Shown: piece by piece, positions 8,591 to 17,758 of the stretch | How positions within the stretch are numbered: the first letter of the stretch is position 1 | Layout of the letters: each line of letters starts with the position of its first letter | DNA from: Desulfobacterales bacterium | GTDB taxonomy: Bacteria > Desulfobacterota > Desulfobacteria > Desulfobacterales > JAHEIW01 | DNA: 64,000 nucleotides | NCBI GenBank assembly: GCA_030066985.1 | Contig: JASJAN010000009.1 | Coordinates: forward strand, 1-64,000 | Direction of reading: 5' to 3' | Notes under the pieces: model-generated | Seen by the model: the letters and a program-made list of their open reading frames with translations, nothing else | Database searches by the model: none | What the model was told of the DNA's origin: nothing | Translations under genes and position numbers: made by a program

Positions 8591-8667
8591 CTACGAAGAG
8601 CACGAAGGAACCCGAAGATAAGCGTAATATTTTTCTCACTTCGTGTTCTTTGTGAACGTCGTGGTAG
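8591..8667. repeat. fold-back of CACGAAG-type words
   Basis: The left arm reads CTACGAAGAGCACGAAGG and onward to 8617; the right arm (8637-8667) reads CACTTCGTGTTCTTTGTG and onward. Each arm is a degenerate tandem of a 9-10 base word and the right arm is its inverse complement. It lies in the radA-rlmE gap. Confidence 0.6.
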
Positions 8668-8783
8668 AATTTATGAACGTTTAAAAGGCGAACAACTCAA
8701 TTTTTAAAAAGGGCTGATTGAAAAAATATGTTTTCCCGATAATTAACCCGCAAATCGAAACAAGGAAGTGAGGAACAAAACAC

Positions 8784-9428
8784 ATGCAGAATTGGAGTGA
8801 TGACTACTCGCAGCGGGCCAAAGAAGAAGATTATCCTGCCAGATCAGTATACAAATTAAAGGAAATCCAAAAAAAATATAGACTTATCAAAAAAGGCGAC
8901 CGGATTCTCGATTTGGGATGCGCGCCGGGCTCATGGTCACTGTATGCGGCCAAATTGATTGGCAAACAGGGCAAGGTGCTGGGACTCGATCTCCAAGAGG
9001 TTACCCATAAAATGCCTTTGCATGTCGAAACCCTTGTGATGGATGTTTTGGAAATTGATTGGGAATGGCTGGATGAGCAGGATTTGATAAACGAATTTGA
9101 TGTCATCCTAAGCGATATGGCACCGTCGACCACCGGCACTAAAATGCTGGATGCCACCCGGTCGTTTCAGTTATGTCAGGCTGCTCTGAACATCACCGAA
9201 TTCGCCTTGAAACCGGGCGGATCATTTGTCTGCAAGATTTTCCAAGGTGAAGATTTTAATGAATTTTTGGAATCCGTTAAGGAACGATTTCGCAATCATC
9301 GGATTTTCAAACCTCATAGCAGTCGCAAGGAAAGCAGGGAAATTTACGTCTTGGGTATCGGTTACAGGGGATACTATACTAAGATTGAAAATGAAGATGA
9401 AGATAAAATCAGGCGCGCCTCGCATTGA
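8784..9428 (+). CDS. rlmE: 23S rRNA (uridine-2'-O-)-methyltransferase RlmE (FtsJ/RrmJ)
   Basis: A 214-residue SAM-dependent enzyme that 2'-O-methylates the A-loop uridine (U2552 in E. coli numbering) in the large ribosomal subunit. The SAM site ILDLGCAPGSWS is at residues 41-52. The K-D-K-E catalytic tetrad of the family is intact at Lys24, Asp111 (LSDMAPS), Lys151 (CKIFQG) and Glu186 (SREIYVL). Length fits RlmE (about 209), with a short acidic and basic tail (NEDEDKIRRASH). A GGAAGTGAGG region precedes ATG 8784. The YebC-like gene follows 75 bp later on the same strand, so the two translation-related genes may be co-expressed. Confidence 0.96.
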   Translation: MQNWSDDYSQRAKEEDYPARSVYKLKEIQKKYRLIKKGDRILDLGCAPGSWSLYAAKLIGKQGKVLGLDLQEVTHKMPLHVETLVMDVLEIDWEWLDEQDLINEFDVILSDMAPSTTGTKMLDATRSFQLCQAALNITEFALKPGGSFVCKIFQGEDFNEFLESVKERFRNHRIFKPHSSRKESREIYVLGIGYRGYYTKIENEDEDKIRRASH

Positions 9429-9503
9429 TGGTATTGGGGATAAGCACAGGCACCACTGAATTATGTGCCGATGCGCTTTGGCTTGTCAATTATAGGAGGA
9501 ACT

Positions 9504-10247
9504 ATGTCGGGTCATAGCAAATGGTCAAGCATCAAACATAAAAAGGCTGCTACGGATGCCAAACGGGGAAAAATTTTTACCAAGTTGATCAAAGAAATTA
9601 CGGTAGCCGCCCGTATGGGTGGCGGAGATCTGGACGCCAATCCCCGTCTTAGAACGGCCATTCAGGCCGCTAAAAGCGAAAACATGCCCAAGGACAATAT
9701 CGAGCGCGCCATCAAAAAGGGCACCGGCGAATTAGAGGGTGTCAATTATGAAGAAAGTATTTATGAAGGTTACGGCCCGGGAGGAGCGGCTGTTCTGATT
9801 GAATCTCTGACTGACAATAAGAATCGAACTGTGGCCGATATCCGTCATATCTTCAGCAAAGCCGGCGGCAATATGGGTGAGAGCGGATGTGTGGCCTGGA
9901 TGTTCGATAAAAAGGGTTATATCGCAGTTGAAAATAAAGCCGTGGATGAAGAAGCTTTGATGGAAGCCGCCTTGGACGCTGGGGCCGAGGACATTCGTGA
10001 AGACGATAGTAACTTTGAGGTCATCACAGCACCAGAAGATTTTGAGACCGTTAAATCCGCTATTGACAGTGCATCTATTCCTTATCTGGTTGCTGAAGTA
10101 ACCATGCTGCCGCAATCCACCACCGACTTAAAAGGCAAGGAGGCCGAGCAGATGGTCAAGCTTATGGAAGCCTTAGATGACTGTGACGATGTCCAGAAGG
10201 TGTATACCAACGCAGATATCCCTGAAGAAATCGTCAATTCTTTGTAA
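9504..10247 (+). CDS. YebC/PmpR family protein (TACO1 homologue)
   Basis: A 247-residue protein of the YebC/PmpR/TACO1 family, starting [22 protein letters not shown], the family's near-invariant N-terminus. Members were long listed as transcriptional regulators; recent work on the family points to a ribosome-associated role that helps translate proline-rich stretches. Further family blocks are [18 protein letters not shown] and [22 protein letters not shown] lies four bases before ATG 9504, which decides the start against an upstream ATG at 9465. ruvC, the frequent neighbour, is absent here. Confidence 0.95.
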   Translation: MSGHSKWSSIKHKKAATDAKRGKIFTKLIKEITVAARMGGGDLDANPRLRTAIQAAKSENMPKDNIERAIKKGTGELEGVNYEESIYEGYGPGGAAVLIESLTDNKNRTVADIRHIFSKAGGNMGESGCVAWMFDKKGYIAVENKAVDEEALMEAALDAGAEDIREDDSNFEVITAPEDFETVKSAIDSASIPYLVAEVTMLPQSTTDLKGKEAEQMVKLMEALDDCDDVQKVYTNADIPEEIVNSL

Positions 10248-10310
10248 AACGCCATGTTTTGTCCGAGGGCTGTGTTGCGATTCAATTCATAATGCTCACC
10301 CCTAAAAGAA

Positions 10311-10407
10311 GTTGAGCCCGTTGAGCCCGTTAGCCGGAAGAAATTATATCAGATCTCTATGTATTTTGACGGGCTAAACCGGCACAACTGGCCAACCGGC
10401 TAACCGA
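10311..10407. repeat. fold-back of GAGCCCGTTAGCCGG-type words
   Basis: The left arm (10311-10337) repeats TTGAGCCCG and ends TTAGCCGG; the right arm (10369-10407) reads GACGGGCTAAACCGGCACAA and onward with inverted copies. Related sequence occurs at 33739, 41981 and 59600. It fills the gap between the convergent yebC-like and lolA genes. Confidence 0.6.
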
Positions 10408-10409
10408 CC

Positions 10410-11114
10410 TTATTCATCGATCTGGAGTACATCCACCCCCTTAGGAATTTCAAAGCTGAACAGCGAATCATCCAGATGGCCTTCGAAAATAAAATTCAGC
10501 AGGTCGATACGGGTCTCGTCACCATAAAAATTGAGTGTCATCACCTGCAGCACGTTAAAGGTTTTTCTGGAAACCAACAGTCGAATTTCAGAGATATCGA
10601 GGGTTTTCTCACGCGGTATCAGTTTTAGATGGTAAAACAGGTCTCGTTCCTCCGGGGGAGCCTGTTCCAGGGAGATATCGAATTTTTGCCGGATCAGACG
10701 AATGTCCGACAGAAAACTGGCGCCTTTGCCATCGCTAAAAAAGGTGGGGGCTTTGCCGGTCATGACCTGATTGTCGGCGGGTCGATAGATCCACAACTTA
10801 TCCGCATCGGTGATAATGATTTGTTTATCCGGTATTTCGTATTCCCAGCGCATCATCCCCGGGTATTTGATATACACCCTGCCGTTGGCCAGATCTGTAA
10901 TGTCCATGGCCTTAATGGTGGATTTTTGAATGAAATCGGCACTGAATTTTGAATTGGCGTATTTGTTTTCGACCTGTTGCAGAATCTGGTCTACCGTAAG
11001 GTTGCTGTCGACGGCTTCGGCTTTAAGATGCATTTGCCCACCTGAAAGTAATAGCAACAGGAATGCCAGCATGATCATTGTAAAGGGCAAGAAAATTTTA
11101 ATCGTCAATTTCAT
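10410..11114 (-). CDS. lolA: outer-membrane lipoprotein carrier protein LolA
   Basis: A 234-residue periplasmic chaperone that takes lipoproteins from the LolCDE exporter across the periplasm. The N-terminal segment (residues 4-24, IKIFLPFTMIMLAFLLLLL) is a signal peptide. The mature part has the LolA beta-barrel pattern: FSADFIQKSTIKA, GRVYIKYPGMMRWEYEIPDKQ (a family hallmark), and WIYRPADNQV. Length matches LolA plus signal. It is transcribed after an unknown 303-residue protein with a 10-bp gap, so the pair probably forms an operon. Its presence supports a Gram-negative envelope. Confidence 0.92.
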   Translation of the reverse strand: MKLTIKIFLPFTMIMLAFLLLLLSGGQMHLKAEAVDSNLTVDQILQQVENKYANSKFSADFIQKSTIKAMDITDLANGRVYIKYPGMMRWEYEIPDKQIIITDADKLWIYRPADNQVMTGKAPTFFSDGKGASFLSDIRLIRQKFDISLEQAPPEERDLFYHLKLIPREKTLDISEIRLLVSRKTFNVLQVMTLNFYGDETRIDLLNFIFEGHLDDSLFSFEIPKGVDVLQIDE

Positions 11115-11124
11115 AACACTTCCT

Positions 11125-12036
11125 CTAATTGAATTCCTTGATTAACCGGTCGATATCCCCTGGGCCCTCAAGATGAATCGACTGGCTGTCAGCGGGCATC
11201 AAATCAAAAAAGTCGGTTTTACCAAAAACCGCCAGGCTGATTCGATCAATCATCTGGATCTTTTTGCGAGCATCGGCTTTATCCATGAAGGCCAGCCGGG
11301 TCCCGCTGAGCAAAAGCGTTTCCACATTGTGTTTTGTCAGCTGCTTGTCGAGTTTAGCCGCTTTTTGCAAGCCATGAAAATAAATTTTCTTATAGGTCAT
11401 CAGTGTTTTAAAAATATCTGATTCATTATTAAGGTCACCCAGAAAGCTTAGAATAAAATCAAGATACTCAAAAAATGCATCATCCTCCAGTATCATTTTT
11501 TCAAAAAACGATTCCAAAAACGAGATTTTATCAGCCAACTTAATCGGTTTGGCGTTGCGAAGTTTGACTTTGCAGCGGGCTTGAAGAGTGGGCTGTACAT
11601 GCTGCCCAATCGCTGCACTGATTTTTGGATCCAGCAACCGTGTGAGATTGAGGCGTTCTAAAAATGCGTCGACATTGGCTGGGGTAACGGCCAATGTCAG
11701 GGCACCCCGCTCGTCACCAAAGCGAAAACGGGCTTGAAACGGTTGGCTGCAGACCTGCGCCCGGATTGCGCGTTCATCCTCTTTTTGAAGCTGAACGTAC
11801 TCCAATAGGTTTTCCAATTCCAGCTGCACGGATTCATCCGGGTAAAAGAGCAGCGCCATCAAAGAATCGCTTTCGCAGCTGGACTCATCCTGCAGCAGCA
11901 CGTCAAGTTCTTTGACGGTCGGATGTGAGAAGGTTGAATCGATATAATGCTGCGTATCCGCGTTAATCCTCAACCCATCCTGCAAAAGATCAATGATCTT
12001 ATCTGCGATCTGCTTATGTTTATTTGCCGATTTCAT
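11125..12036 (-). CDS. hypothetical protein upstream of lolA
   Basis: A 303-residue soluble, mainly alpha-helical protein that I do not recognise. There is no signal peptide, membrane segment or Cys motif. It is acidic and rich in Leu, Asp and Lys, with helical segments such as ISFLESFFEKMILEDDAFFE and a C-terminal KKIQMIDRISLAVFGKTDFF. The start at ATG 12036 is the first of the frame. It sits 10 bp before lolA and about 70 bp after the zinc-ribbon thioredoxin gene, all on the minus strand. Co-transcription with lolA suggests, but does not show, a role connected with lipoprotein sorting. Confidence 0.75.
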   Translation of the reverse strand: MKSANKHKQIADKIIDLLQDGLRINADTQHYIDSTFSHPTVKELDVLLQDESSCESDSLMALLFYPDESVQLELENLLEYVQLQKEDERAIRAQVCSQPFQARFRFGDERGALTLAVTPANVDAFLERLNLTRLLDPKISAAIGQHVQPTLQARCKVKLRNAKPIKLADKISFLESFFEKMILEDDAFFEYLDFILSFLGDLNNESDIFKTLMTYKKIYFHGLQKAAKLDKQLTKHNVETLLLSGTRLAFMDKADARKKIQMIDRISLAVFGKTDFFDLMPADSQSIHLEGPGDIDRLIKEFN

Positions 12037-12106
12037 TTAAATTTCTATTACTCACGAAAACACGAAAAATTTAAAGCACGAAATTTATGTTAAAAGTAAT
12101 TTCTCT

Positions 12107-12694
12107 TTAGATATACGGAGCTAGTTTCATCATCAGCTCATGCTTCTGCAACCCGCCGGGCATGCTTTCTTTCATCTGACCATTATCAAATATAAACAAA
12201 AAAGGCACACTCATAATGCTGTAATTATTTGCCAGCCCGGGGTTGGCGTCAATGTTGACTTTACCCACCCGAACCTTTCCTTTGGACTGGGCTGCAAATT
12301 CATCGATGATGGGTGTGACGGCCCCGCATGTCGGGCACCAGGGCGCCCAGGCAAACAGCAGCACCGGCAGTGGCGATTTTATCACTTTGTCCTCAAAATT
12401 GCTGTCGGTAATCATCACCGGCTGGGGCTCATTCAGCGCTTCAGTTTTTAGCGCAGCGCCGCACTTGCCGCATTTGGCGCCGGCATCCAATTTATCGGCC
12501 GGGACTTTATTTTTGGTTCCGCATTCCGTGCAGCGCATCTTAGTGGATTCGCCCGCCGCGGTCTTTTTTTGTTCAGTCGGCAGGGCCGTATGGCATTTAC
12601 CGCATTTGGCCGCTGCTCCGGTTTTGTCGGCCGGGATGCGGTTGGCCGCCCCGCAATTCGCACAATGAACAATATGAAAATTGGCCTGATCCAT
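12107..12694 (-). CDS. thioredoxin with two N-terminal zinc ribbons
   Basis: A 195-residue cytoplasmic protein. Residues 11-34 and 55-78 are two tandem zinc ribbons (Cys11, Cys14, Cys31, Cys34; Cys55, Cys58, Cys75, Cys78), both with the pattern CxxC...K-CGKC. Residues about 90-195 are a thioredoxin fold with active site Cys120-Pro-Thr-Cys123 and the cis-proline loop SVPFLFIF. E. coli Trx2 (TrxC) has one zinc-binding region and a CGPC site, so both the doubled ribbon and the CPTC active site are departures that should change redox potential or partner choice. GAACGAG lies close to the ATG. The neighbouring reductase partner is not in this window. Confidence 0.88.
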   Translation of the reverse strand: MDQANFHIVHCANCGAANRIPADKTGAAAKCGKCHTALPTEQKKTAAGESTKMRCTECGTKNKVPADKLDAGAKCGKCGAALKTEALNEPQPVMITDSNFEDKVIKSPLPVLLFAWAPWCPTCGAVTPIIDEFAAQSKGKVRVGKVNIDANPGLANNYSIMSVPFLFIFDNGQMKESMPGGLQKHELMMKLAPYI

Positions 12695-13223
12695 CTCGTT
12701 CCTCTCAACTTGCTTTTGGATTTTTTTAAAATAAGGACGCCGTCATTTATGTAAAGGACGACATCGCAATAAATTTCTAATTTAACTCATTGGAATTATT
12801 GCGCAAGTCCTAATTAATCATTCAGAAGGGGCAAAACCGATATTTCCCGTTTGAAATTGAAATAAATTCATGATGTTACAGTCAGCATTCCCTCCGGCAA
12901 CACCCGCGACTCATTTTCTTGCCCGATCAATATAAATTCTGGCCAAATAAGCGCCATCTGCTGCTTGCACTCTTTATGGCGCTGGTCTCATATTTGGCTC
13001 TTGACTCGACCCTGCATTTTCATTATTTACCTACTGATCCCAGCATTTCCTCCATTTTAATTTCAGCTTCCAACCACATAAAAGAGTGCGTGCAACCAAG
13101 CAACACATGTTTAGGCAAAACGATTTTTCAATGCTCATACACAATTAACAATTTCCGATTATTGGAATCTTGCGCTATTTTGAATTCTACACATATCAAC
13201 AAAACCGCAGAAAGGAGGACAAG
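12695..13223. other. gap before the ABC importer operon
   Basis: About 530 bp between the divergent thioredoxin gene and the substrate-binding protein gene. It should hold both promoters. I found no clear Fur-type palindrome, riboswitch or RNA gene. A 102-codon open frame inside it has no Shine-Dalgarno sequence or family resemblance and runs into the next gene, so I do not call it. Confidence 0.4.
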
Positions 13224-14669
13224 ATGAGAAAAAAGATTCTGGCTGCAGCCATCTTAACCGTTTTTGTTGTGGGGGTGCTGCTTGTACCGACGCTTGCAAG
13301 GCAGGCACAGGCGGCGGACAAAATCGGATGGGTCGGCCCGGTTTACAAGGAATTATCCGCCAGTCTGAACAAGGGTTTCAAAGAATACTATAAAAAGACC
13401 TATGGCAAAGACGTGGAGATCACATTTGTTCGACCGGGCGGATGGCCGGTCTGCGTGGACAAGGTCAGAGCGTGGGCCGGCAAGCCGGATGCCGATATTT
13501 TCCTGGGTGCCGGTGCCCCGGCGCATGAGGTGTTAAAGCAAGAGGGCCTGATCGTCCCGTACCGGCCCAAGGATTGGGATAAGGTTCCCGCCGACTGGCA
13601 CGGTATGAAGGTCAAGGATGCAGAAGATTATTGGACCTGCTTTGCCCCCTGGATTGTCACCAACCTATACAACGAAAAGGTTTTGAAGAAGCTGAGGCTG
13701 CCGCCGCCCAAAACCTGGCACGATCTACTCAACCCCATCTACCGGGGCAATGTCGTACACACCCTGCCATACGCATCCGGTACGATGCATGAAACCATTG
13801 AGATTCTGCTGCAGGCGTTTGGAGAAGAGGAGGCCTGGCGTTATCTCAGATTGCTGGCCGCGCAGCTGTCGCGTTTTTCCACCGGCAGCACCGATACTAC
13901 CCAATTGACGGCTCGTGGTGAAGTTCCCATGGGGATTGCGCAGCCGCAAATGAACGCCATGGCGGCACGCAAAGACGGTTTTCCGGTAAAAGATTTACTC
14001 CCTGAAAAAACCATCCTGGTTCCTGAGGCCGTGGCGTTGCTCAAGGGAGCGCCCAACGAGGAGGTCGGCAAAATTTTTCTGGACTGGCTGTTTAGTATGG
14101 AAGGCCAGAAATACGTGCTGGAGGGCCGTTACTTTGCAGCCCGCACCGATATTAAATTCTCTGAGTGGGAAAAAGAAGGTGTCGAAATGGCCACCCATGC
14201 CAAAAAGGCCCTGGGGGTGGACTCGTTTTGGGACTTGCAGGTCGATTTCATCGAATATGACCTGGACCTGGCAACCAAGCGCTGGGACGAAGTCAATAAG
14301 AAATACGAGATGGAAATCTATCGCAAATGGAGCGAGCTCAAAAACAGTCTGTTTTTGATCGAGGAAGTTGAGGGTGAAATTGAGGCGGCCAAGGCCAAGC
14401 AAAAAGATGTGGCCCAAGCTGAGGCCAAAATTAAGGAAGCCCGCAAGCTCTTCGAGGTAGACGGTGCATACGCGGATGCCAGACTGGCCGCAACCGAAGC
14501 CCGTGCGGTCTCCGCAGCTGTAGTTGCCGCTGCGGCCCCTGCTGCCACACCAGCTCCCGCTGCTGCGGCTGAGCCGGAGATACCATTTAAGATTCTCTTA
14601 TTGCTGGCATTGGCCCTCGGGGTTTCGGTGGTCGCCATTATTATTGCACTGCAAAGACGCCATAAGTAG
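13224..14669 (+). CDS. ABC importer substrate-binding protein (Fe3+/phosphonate type) with C-terminal membrane anchor
   Basis: A 481-residue periplasmic binding protein. GGAGGACAAG precedes ATG 13224, followed by a signal peptide MRKKILAAAILTVFVVGVLL ending near AQAAD. The body resembles the FbpA/FutA/PhnS-type binding proteins (SBP_bac_8 clan): DADIFLGAGAPAHEVLKQEG, TWHDLLNPIYRGNV, PMGIAQPQMNAMAA. Unlike those, about 110 residues are added: a Lys/Glu-rich coiled coil, a low-complexity Ala/Pro linker and a terminal membrane helix (ILLLLALALGVSVVAIIIAL) ending RRHK. The protein is thus probably tethered to the inner membrane by its C-terminus. Permease and ATPase follow. Ligand unknown: Fe3+, a phosphonate or a glycerophosphodiester; the neighbouring glpQ and ugp genes favour an organophosphate (inference). 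Confidence 0.85.
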   Translation: MRKKILAAAILTVFVVGVLLVPTLARQAQAADKIGWVGPVYKELSASLNKGFKEYYKKTYGKDVEITFVRPGGWPVCVDKVRAWAGKPDADIFLGAGAPAHEVLKQEGLIVPYRPKDWDKVPADWHGMKVKDAEDYWTCFAPWIVTNLYNEKVLKKLRLPPPKTWHDLLNPIYRGNVVHTLPYASGTMHETIEILLQAFGEEEAWRYLRLLAAQLSRFSTGSTDTTQLTARGEVPMGIAQPQMNAMAARKDGFPVKDLLPEKTILVPEAVALLKGAPNEEVGKIFLDWLFSMEGQKYVLEGRYFAARTDIKFSEWEKEGVEMATHAKKALGVDSFWDLQVDFIEYDLDLATKRWDEVNKKYEMEIYRKWSELKNSLFLIEEVEGEIEAAKAKQKDVAQAEAKIKEARKLFEVDGAYADARLAATEARAVSAAVVAAAAPAATPAPAAAAEPEIPFKILLLLALALGVSVVAIIIALQRRHK

Positions 14670-14714
14670 CGATCGTTTGTGACGCAACCCATAATGATCC
14701 AAGCTTGATGCACA

Positions 14715-14772
14715 GGCCCGCCCTGTCATTCGTTGCTCTGCCGTTCTTGGCGGAGATCGAACAGGGTGGGCC
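14715..14772. other. intercistronic hairpin after the binding-protein gene
   Basis: GGCCCGCCCTGT (14715-14726) and ACAGGGTGGGCC (14761-14772) are inverted with 11 of 12 matches. There is no T tract, so it is not a plain terminator. Such hairpins after binding-protein genes often protect the upstream mRNA and lower expression of the permease. Confidence 0.5.
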
Positions 14773-14816
14773 ATCGCTTGTCCTTTTGCCGTTGAGCAGG
14801 TGGGAAAGGAGGTGAG

Positions 14817-16493
14817 ATGTCGCGCGGCAACATCTCTCTGGCAGCAGTCCTGTGGATGATCATCGCCTTTTTCGTGCTTTACCCGCTGTCGTATCTGGTG
14901 GTGGAAAGTTTTAAAATATCTGCCACTGGCGGTTGGGGCATCAACAACTATATCGAATTCTTCAAAGACACGTACTACCTTAAAACCTTTGGCAATACCC
15001 TGTTGCTGAGCACGCTGCTGCTGGTGACCACCACTGTGTTCGGCGTGCCCCTGGCTTATATCCTGGCGCGCTACCGCCATCGGGGCAAAACCATTTTCAC
15101 CGCCCTGATCCTTTTGCCGATTGTCTTACCGGCTTTTGCCGGGGTGTTTGCCTTTATTATCTTTTTTGGTAAATATGGGACCCTGAATCTGCTCCTTATG
15201 GATTTCGGGCTGATCGATGAGCCCATCAATTTCATTTACGGGCGCCACGGATTGGTGTTCATTCAGGCTTTGCACATGCTGCCCTTTATCGTTTTGGGCC
15301 TTTCTGCGGGTTTTACCAATATCGATCCCTCTTTTGAGGAAGCTGCGGAAGTTGAAGGTGCCAGCGGTGTGCGGCGTTTTTTTACCATCACCTTGCCGCT
15401 GTGCACGCCCAGCTATATGGCCGGCGCGGTGCTCGTGTTTCTGTGGCCCTTTACCGACTGGTTGACACCGCTGATTCTGGGGCAGGTGGACTATTTGCCC
15501 TCGGTTTCTTATATCAACATCGCCTATCACTTTACCGATGTGCACCGCAAATATATGGGCATTGTGGCGGTGGTTGTTTCAGCTGTTATTTGCATCAGCC
15601 TCTTTTTGCTGGCGCGCTGGTGGGTTGAGCGCCGAAAGTATACCGGCCTGTCCAAAGGGACCACCTCTGAAGGCCGAATCATAGAGCCGAGTCCATTGAT
15701 GAAAACGGGCGCCTATGTATACATGGTTTTGATTGCCATCCTCGTTTTACTGATTCCCATCGTTTTGGGGCTGGCTGCCTTTTCCCGGAGATGGGTGTTT
15801 GAGGCCTTTCCCACCTATTGGACGCTTGAAAATTTCAGACTCATCCTGCTGGAAAGTCCGGGTTTGATTAAAAACTCCTTTGTTTTTAGCGGCATCGCTC
15901 TGATTTTTGGAATTGCCTTCGGGCTTCCTGCCGCCTATTTGATTGTGCGGACCCGTGTGCCGGGCAGAGATGCGCTCGATTTTGTGATTACACTGATGCT
16001 GGCGTTTCCGGGGATCGCCATCGGTGTCAGCTATCTGTTAGCCTTCTGGAAAGGAATCCCGCTGGCGACCCATTGGATCATCATGCCCCTGGCCCTGTTT
16101 GCACGACGGCTTCCGTATTTTTTGCGAATGGCGCATTCGTCTTACCTGCAACTGGATACTTCACTGGAGGAAGCCTCAGAAGTTTCGGGTGCCAGCAAGC
16201 TCAGAACGTTTTTTAATATATCATTACCGTTGTTGCTCAAAGGCGTCCTCGTCGGCGTGGTGATGTTTTTTATCATGGCCTTTCAGGAGATCTCGACGGC
16301 CATATTCCTGTATCGCGGCGGGTGGGAAACCCTGCCCATTGGGATCTTTTTAAACTGGCACCGTGGCATGGAGTTTGGTATTGCCGCTGCTATGGCTTTT
16401 TTGATGATTGTGATCACCTTTATCCTGTTGTTGATTATATCAAAAATTGGCGGTGGCGTTCTCAAAGCGGCCTGGGGGTCGGGGGAGCAATAA
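14817..16493 (+). CDS. ABC transporter permease, FbpB/SfuB type, two fused permease domains
   Basis: A 558-residue inner-membrane protein with about twelve helices, formed by two BPD_transp_1 domains in one chain as in Fe3+ (FbpB) and aminoethylphosphonate-type importers. Each half has an ATPase-contacting EAA loop: EEAAEVEGASGVRRFF at about residue 180 and EEASEVSGASKLRTFF at about residue 455. GGAAAGGAGG lies just upstream of ATG 14817. It is the second gene of an operon with the binding protein before it and the ATPase after it. Substrate is set by the binding protein and is not certain. Confidence 0.92.
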   Translation: MSRGNISLAAVLWMIIAFFVLYPLSYLVVESFKISATGGWGINNYIEFFKDTYYLKTFGNTLLLSTLLLVTTTVFGVPLAYILARYRHRGKTIFTALILLPIVLPAFAGVFAFIIFFGKYGTLNLLLMDFGLIDEPINFIYGRHGLVFIQALHMLPFIVLGLSAGFTNIDPSFEEAAEVEGASGVRRFFTITLPLCTPSYMAGAVLVFLWPFTDWLTPLILGQVDYLPSVSYINIAYHFTDVHRKYMGIVAVVVSAVICISLFLLARWWVERRKYTGLSKGTTSEGRIIEPSPLMKTGAYVYMVLIAILVLLIPIVLGLAAFSRRWVFEAFPTYWTLENFRLILLESPGLIKNSFVFSGIALIFGIAFGLPAAYLIVRTRVPGRDALDFVITLMLAFPGIAIGVSYLLAFWKGIPLATHWIIMPLALFARRLPYFLRMAHSSYLQLDTSLEEASEVSGASKLRTFFNISLPLLLKGVLVGVVMFFIMAFQEISTAIFLYRGGWETLPIGIFLNWHRGMEFGIAAAMAFLMIVITFILLLIISKIGGGVLKAAWGSGEQ

Positions 16494-16553
16494 AGGTTCA
16501 AAGGTTCAGAGGTTCAGAGCTAACCCTGAACGGTGAACCCAGAACGCGGAACC
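16494..16553. repeat. fold-back of GGTTCA-type words
   Basis: The left arm repeats AGGTTCA three times with small changes; the right arm is the inverse (CCTGAACGGTGAACCCAGAAC and on to GGAACC). It lies inside an operon, starting directly after the permease stop codon and ending 20 bp before the ATPase start. Related copies are at 39229 and 46681. Confidence 0.65.
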
Positions 16554-16573
16554 TTTTTTAGGAGAAAAATAGA

Positions 16574-17656
16574 ATGGCATTCATCGAGATCCAGAATCTG
16601 TTCAAGCGTTTTAAGGATGTGGTGGCCGTTAATCGGATTGAGCTTGACATCGACAAGGGCGAAATGCTGACGCTGTTGGGTCCCAGCGGGTGCGGTAAAA
16701 CCACCACCCTGCGCTGTATTGCCGGATTGGAAAAACCGGAGGAAGGTGATATCATCATCGATGGCCAACCGATGCTTTCGCAGGGATTTGTGCCGTCATC
16801 AAAAAGGGGCATTGGCATGGTGTTCCAAAATTACGCCGTTTGGCCGCATATGAAAGTTTTCAGCAATATTGTTTACGGTTTAAAACTTCAGAAGATACCC
16901 AAGCCCGAGATGCGGAAACAGGCCCAGCAGGTGTTGGAGTTGGTGGGGTTGGCCGGTCTGGAAGACAGATATCCGGCTCAACTGAGCGGCGGGCAGCAGC
17001 AGCGGGTGGCCCTTGCGCGGGCACTGGTGACCAATCCCAAGGTATTGCTGTTGGACGAACCGCTGAGTAATCTGGATGCCAAGCTCCGTGAAGAATTGAG
17101 ATTTGAAATCAAAAGTCTGGTGCGACGAATGGGCATCACGGCCGTTTACGTTACCCATGACCAGGCGGAAGCCATGGTGATCTCGGATCGCATTGCCGTC
17201 ATGGATTCGGGTAATGTGGTACAGATCGGAAATCCCCAGGAAATCTATCAAAAACCGAGCAATCGGTTTGTGGCCGATTTTATCGGCACCATGAATTTTA
17301 TGTCCGGTGAGGTCATCGACATTATGGAGAACCAGAATGCAGTTGCGGTAAAAACTAAATTCAGCGACAAAATGGTGTGCACCACCCCGGACAGCACGAC
17401 GGCAGCACCCGGCGCAAGCGTGTATGCATCGATACGACCAGAGGATGTGGACGTGCTGACGGAACCGCCGCAGGCTGCAGATAATGTGTTTAAGGGCAAG
17501 ATTGTTCACAAGGCCTATTTGGGCAACTTTTTGTTCTTTTTTGTAAGCGTTAATGACACCATGATCCGGGTGCAGGCACCCCATCATCTATCTCAGGAGG
17601 AAGGCCAGGAGATTTTTCTGTATCTCAACCCGCAGAAGTGTATGATCTTGACGTGA
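16574..17656 (+). CDS. ABC transporter ATP-binding protein (FbpC/PotA-like)
   Basis: A 360-residue cytoplasmic ATPase for the preceding permease. Walker A GPSGCGKTT, signature LSGGQQQRVALARAL, Walker B VLLLDEPLSNLDAK and the switch His in YVTHDQAEAM are all present; the last 110 residues form the TOBE regulatory domain of the CUT1/MOI subfamily (SIRPEDVDV). AGGAG lies just before ATG 16574. The operon ends here; glpQ follows on the opposite strand. Confidence 0.93.
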   Translation: MAFIEIQNLFKRFKDVVAVNRIELDIDKGEMLTLLGPSGCGKTTTLRCIAGLEKPEEGDIIIDGQPMLSQGFVPSSKRGIGMVFQNYAVWPHMKVFSNIVYGLKLQKIPKPEMRKQAQQVLELVGLAGLEDRYPAQLSGGQQQRVALARALVTNPKVLLLDEPLSNLDAKLREELRFEIKSLVRRMGITAVYVTHDQAEAMVISDRIAVMDSGNVVQIGNPQEIYQKPSNRFVADFIGTMNFMSGEVIDIMENQNAVAVKTKFSDKMVCTTPDSTTAAPGASVYASIRPEDVDVLTEPPQAADNVFKGKIVHKAYLGNFLFFFVSVNDTMIRVQAPHHLSQEEGQEIFLYLNPQKCMILT

Positions 17657-17758
17657 CTCAAACTGAGCGATCAGAGATTTTATCGATTGAGCATCTTGCA
17701 ATAGATTGAATGCAAAACGCCCCGCCCCTCAAACAATCAAGGCTCTTTGGGTATACCA

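Noticed and set aside
12919-13227. 102-codon open frame before the ABC binding-protein gene
   Set aside because: No Shine-Dalgarno, no family resemblance, and it runs into the start of the next gene in another frame; probably chance.
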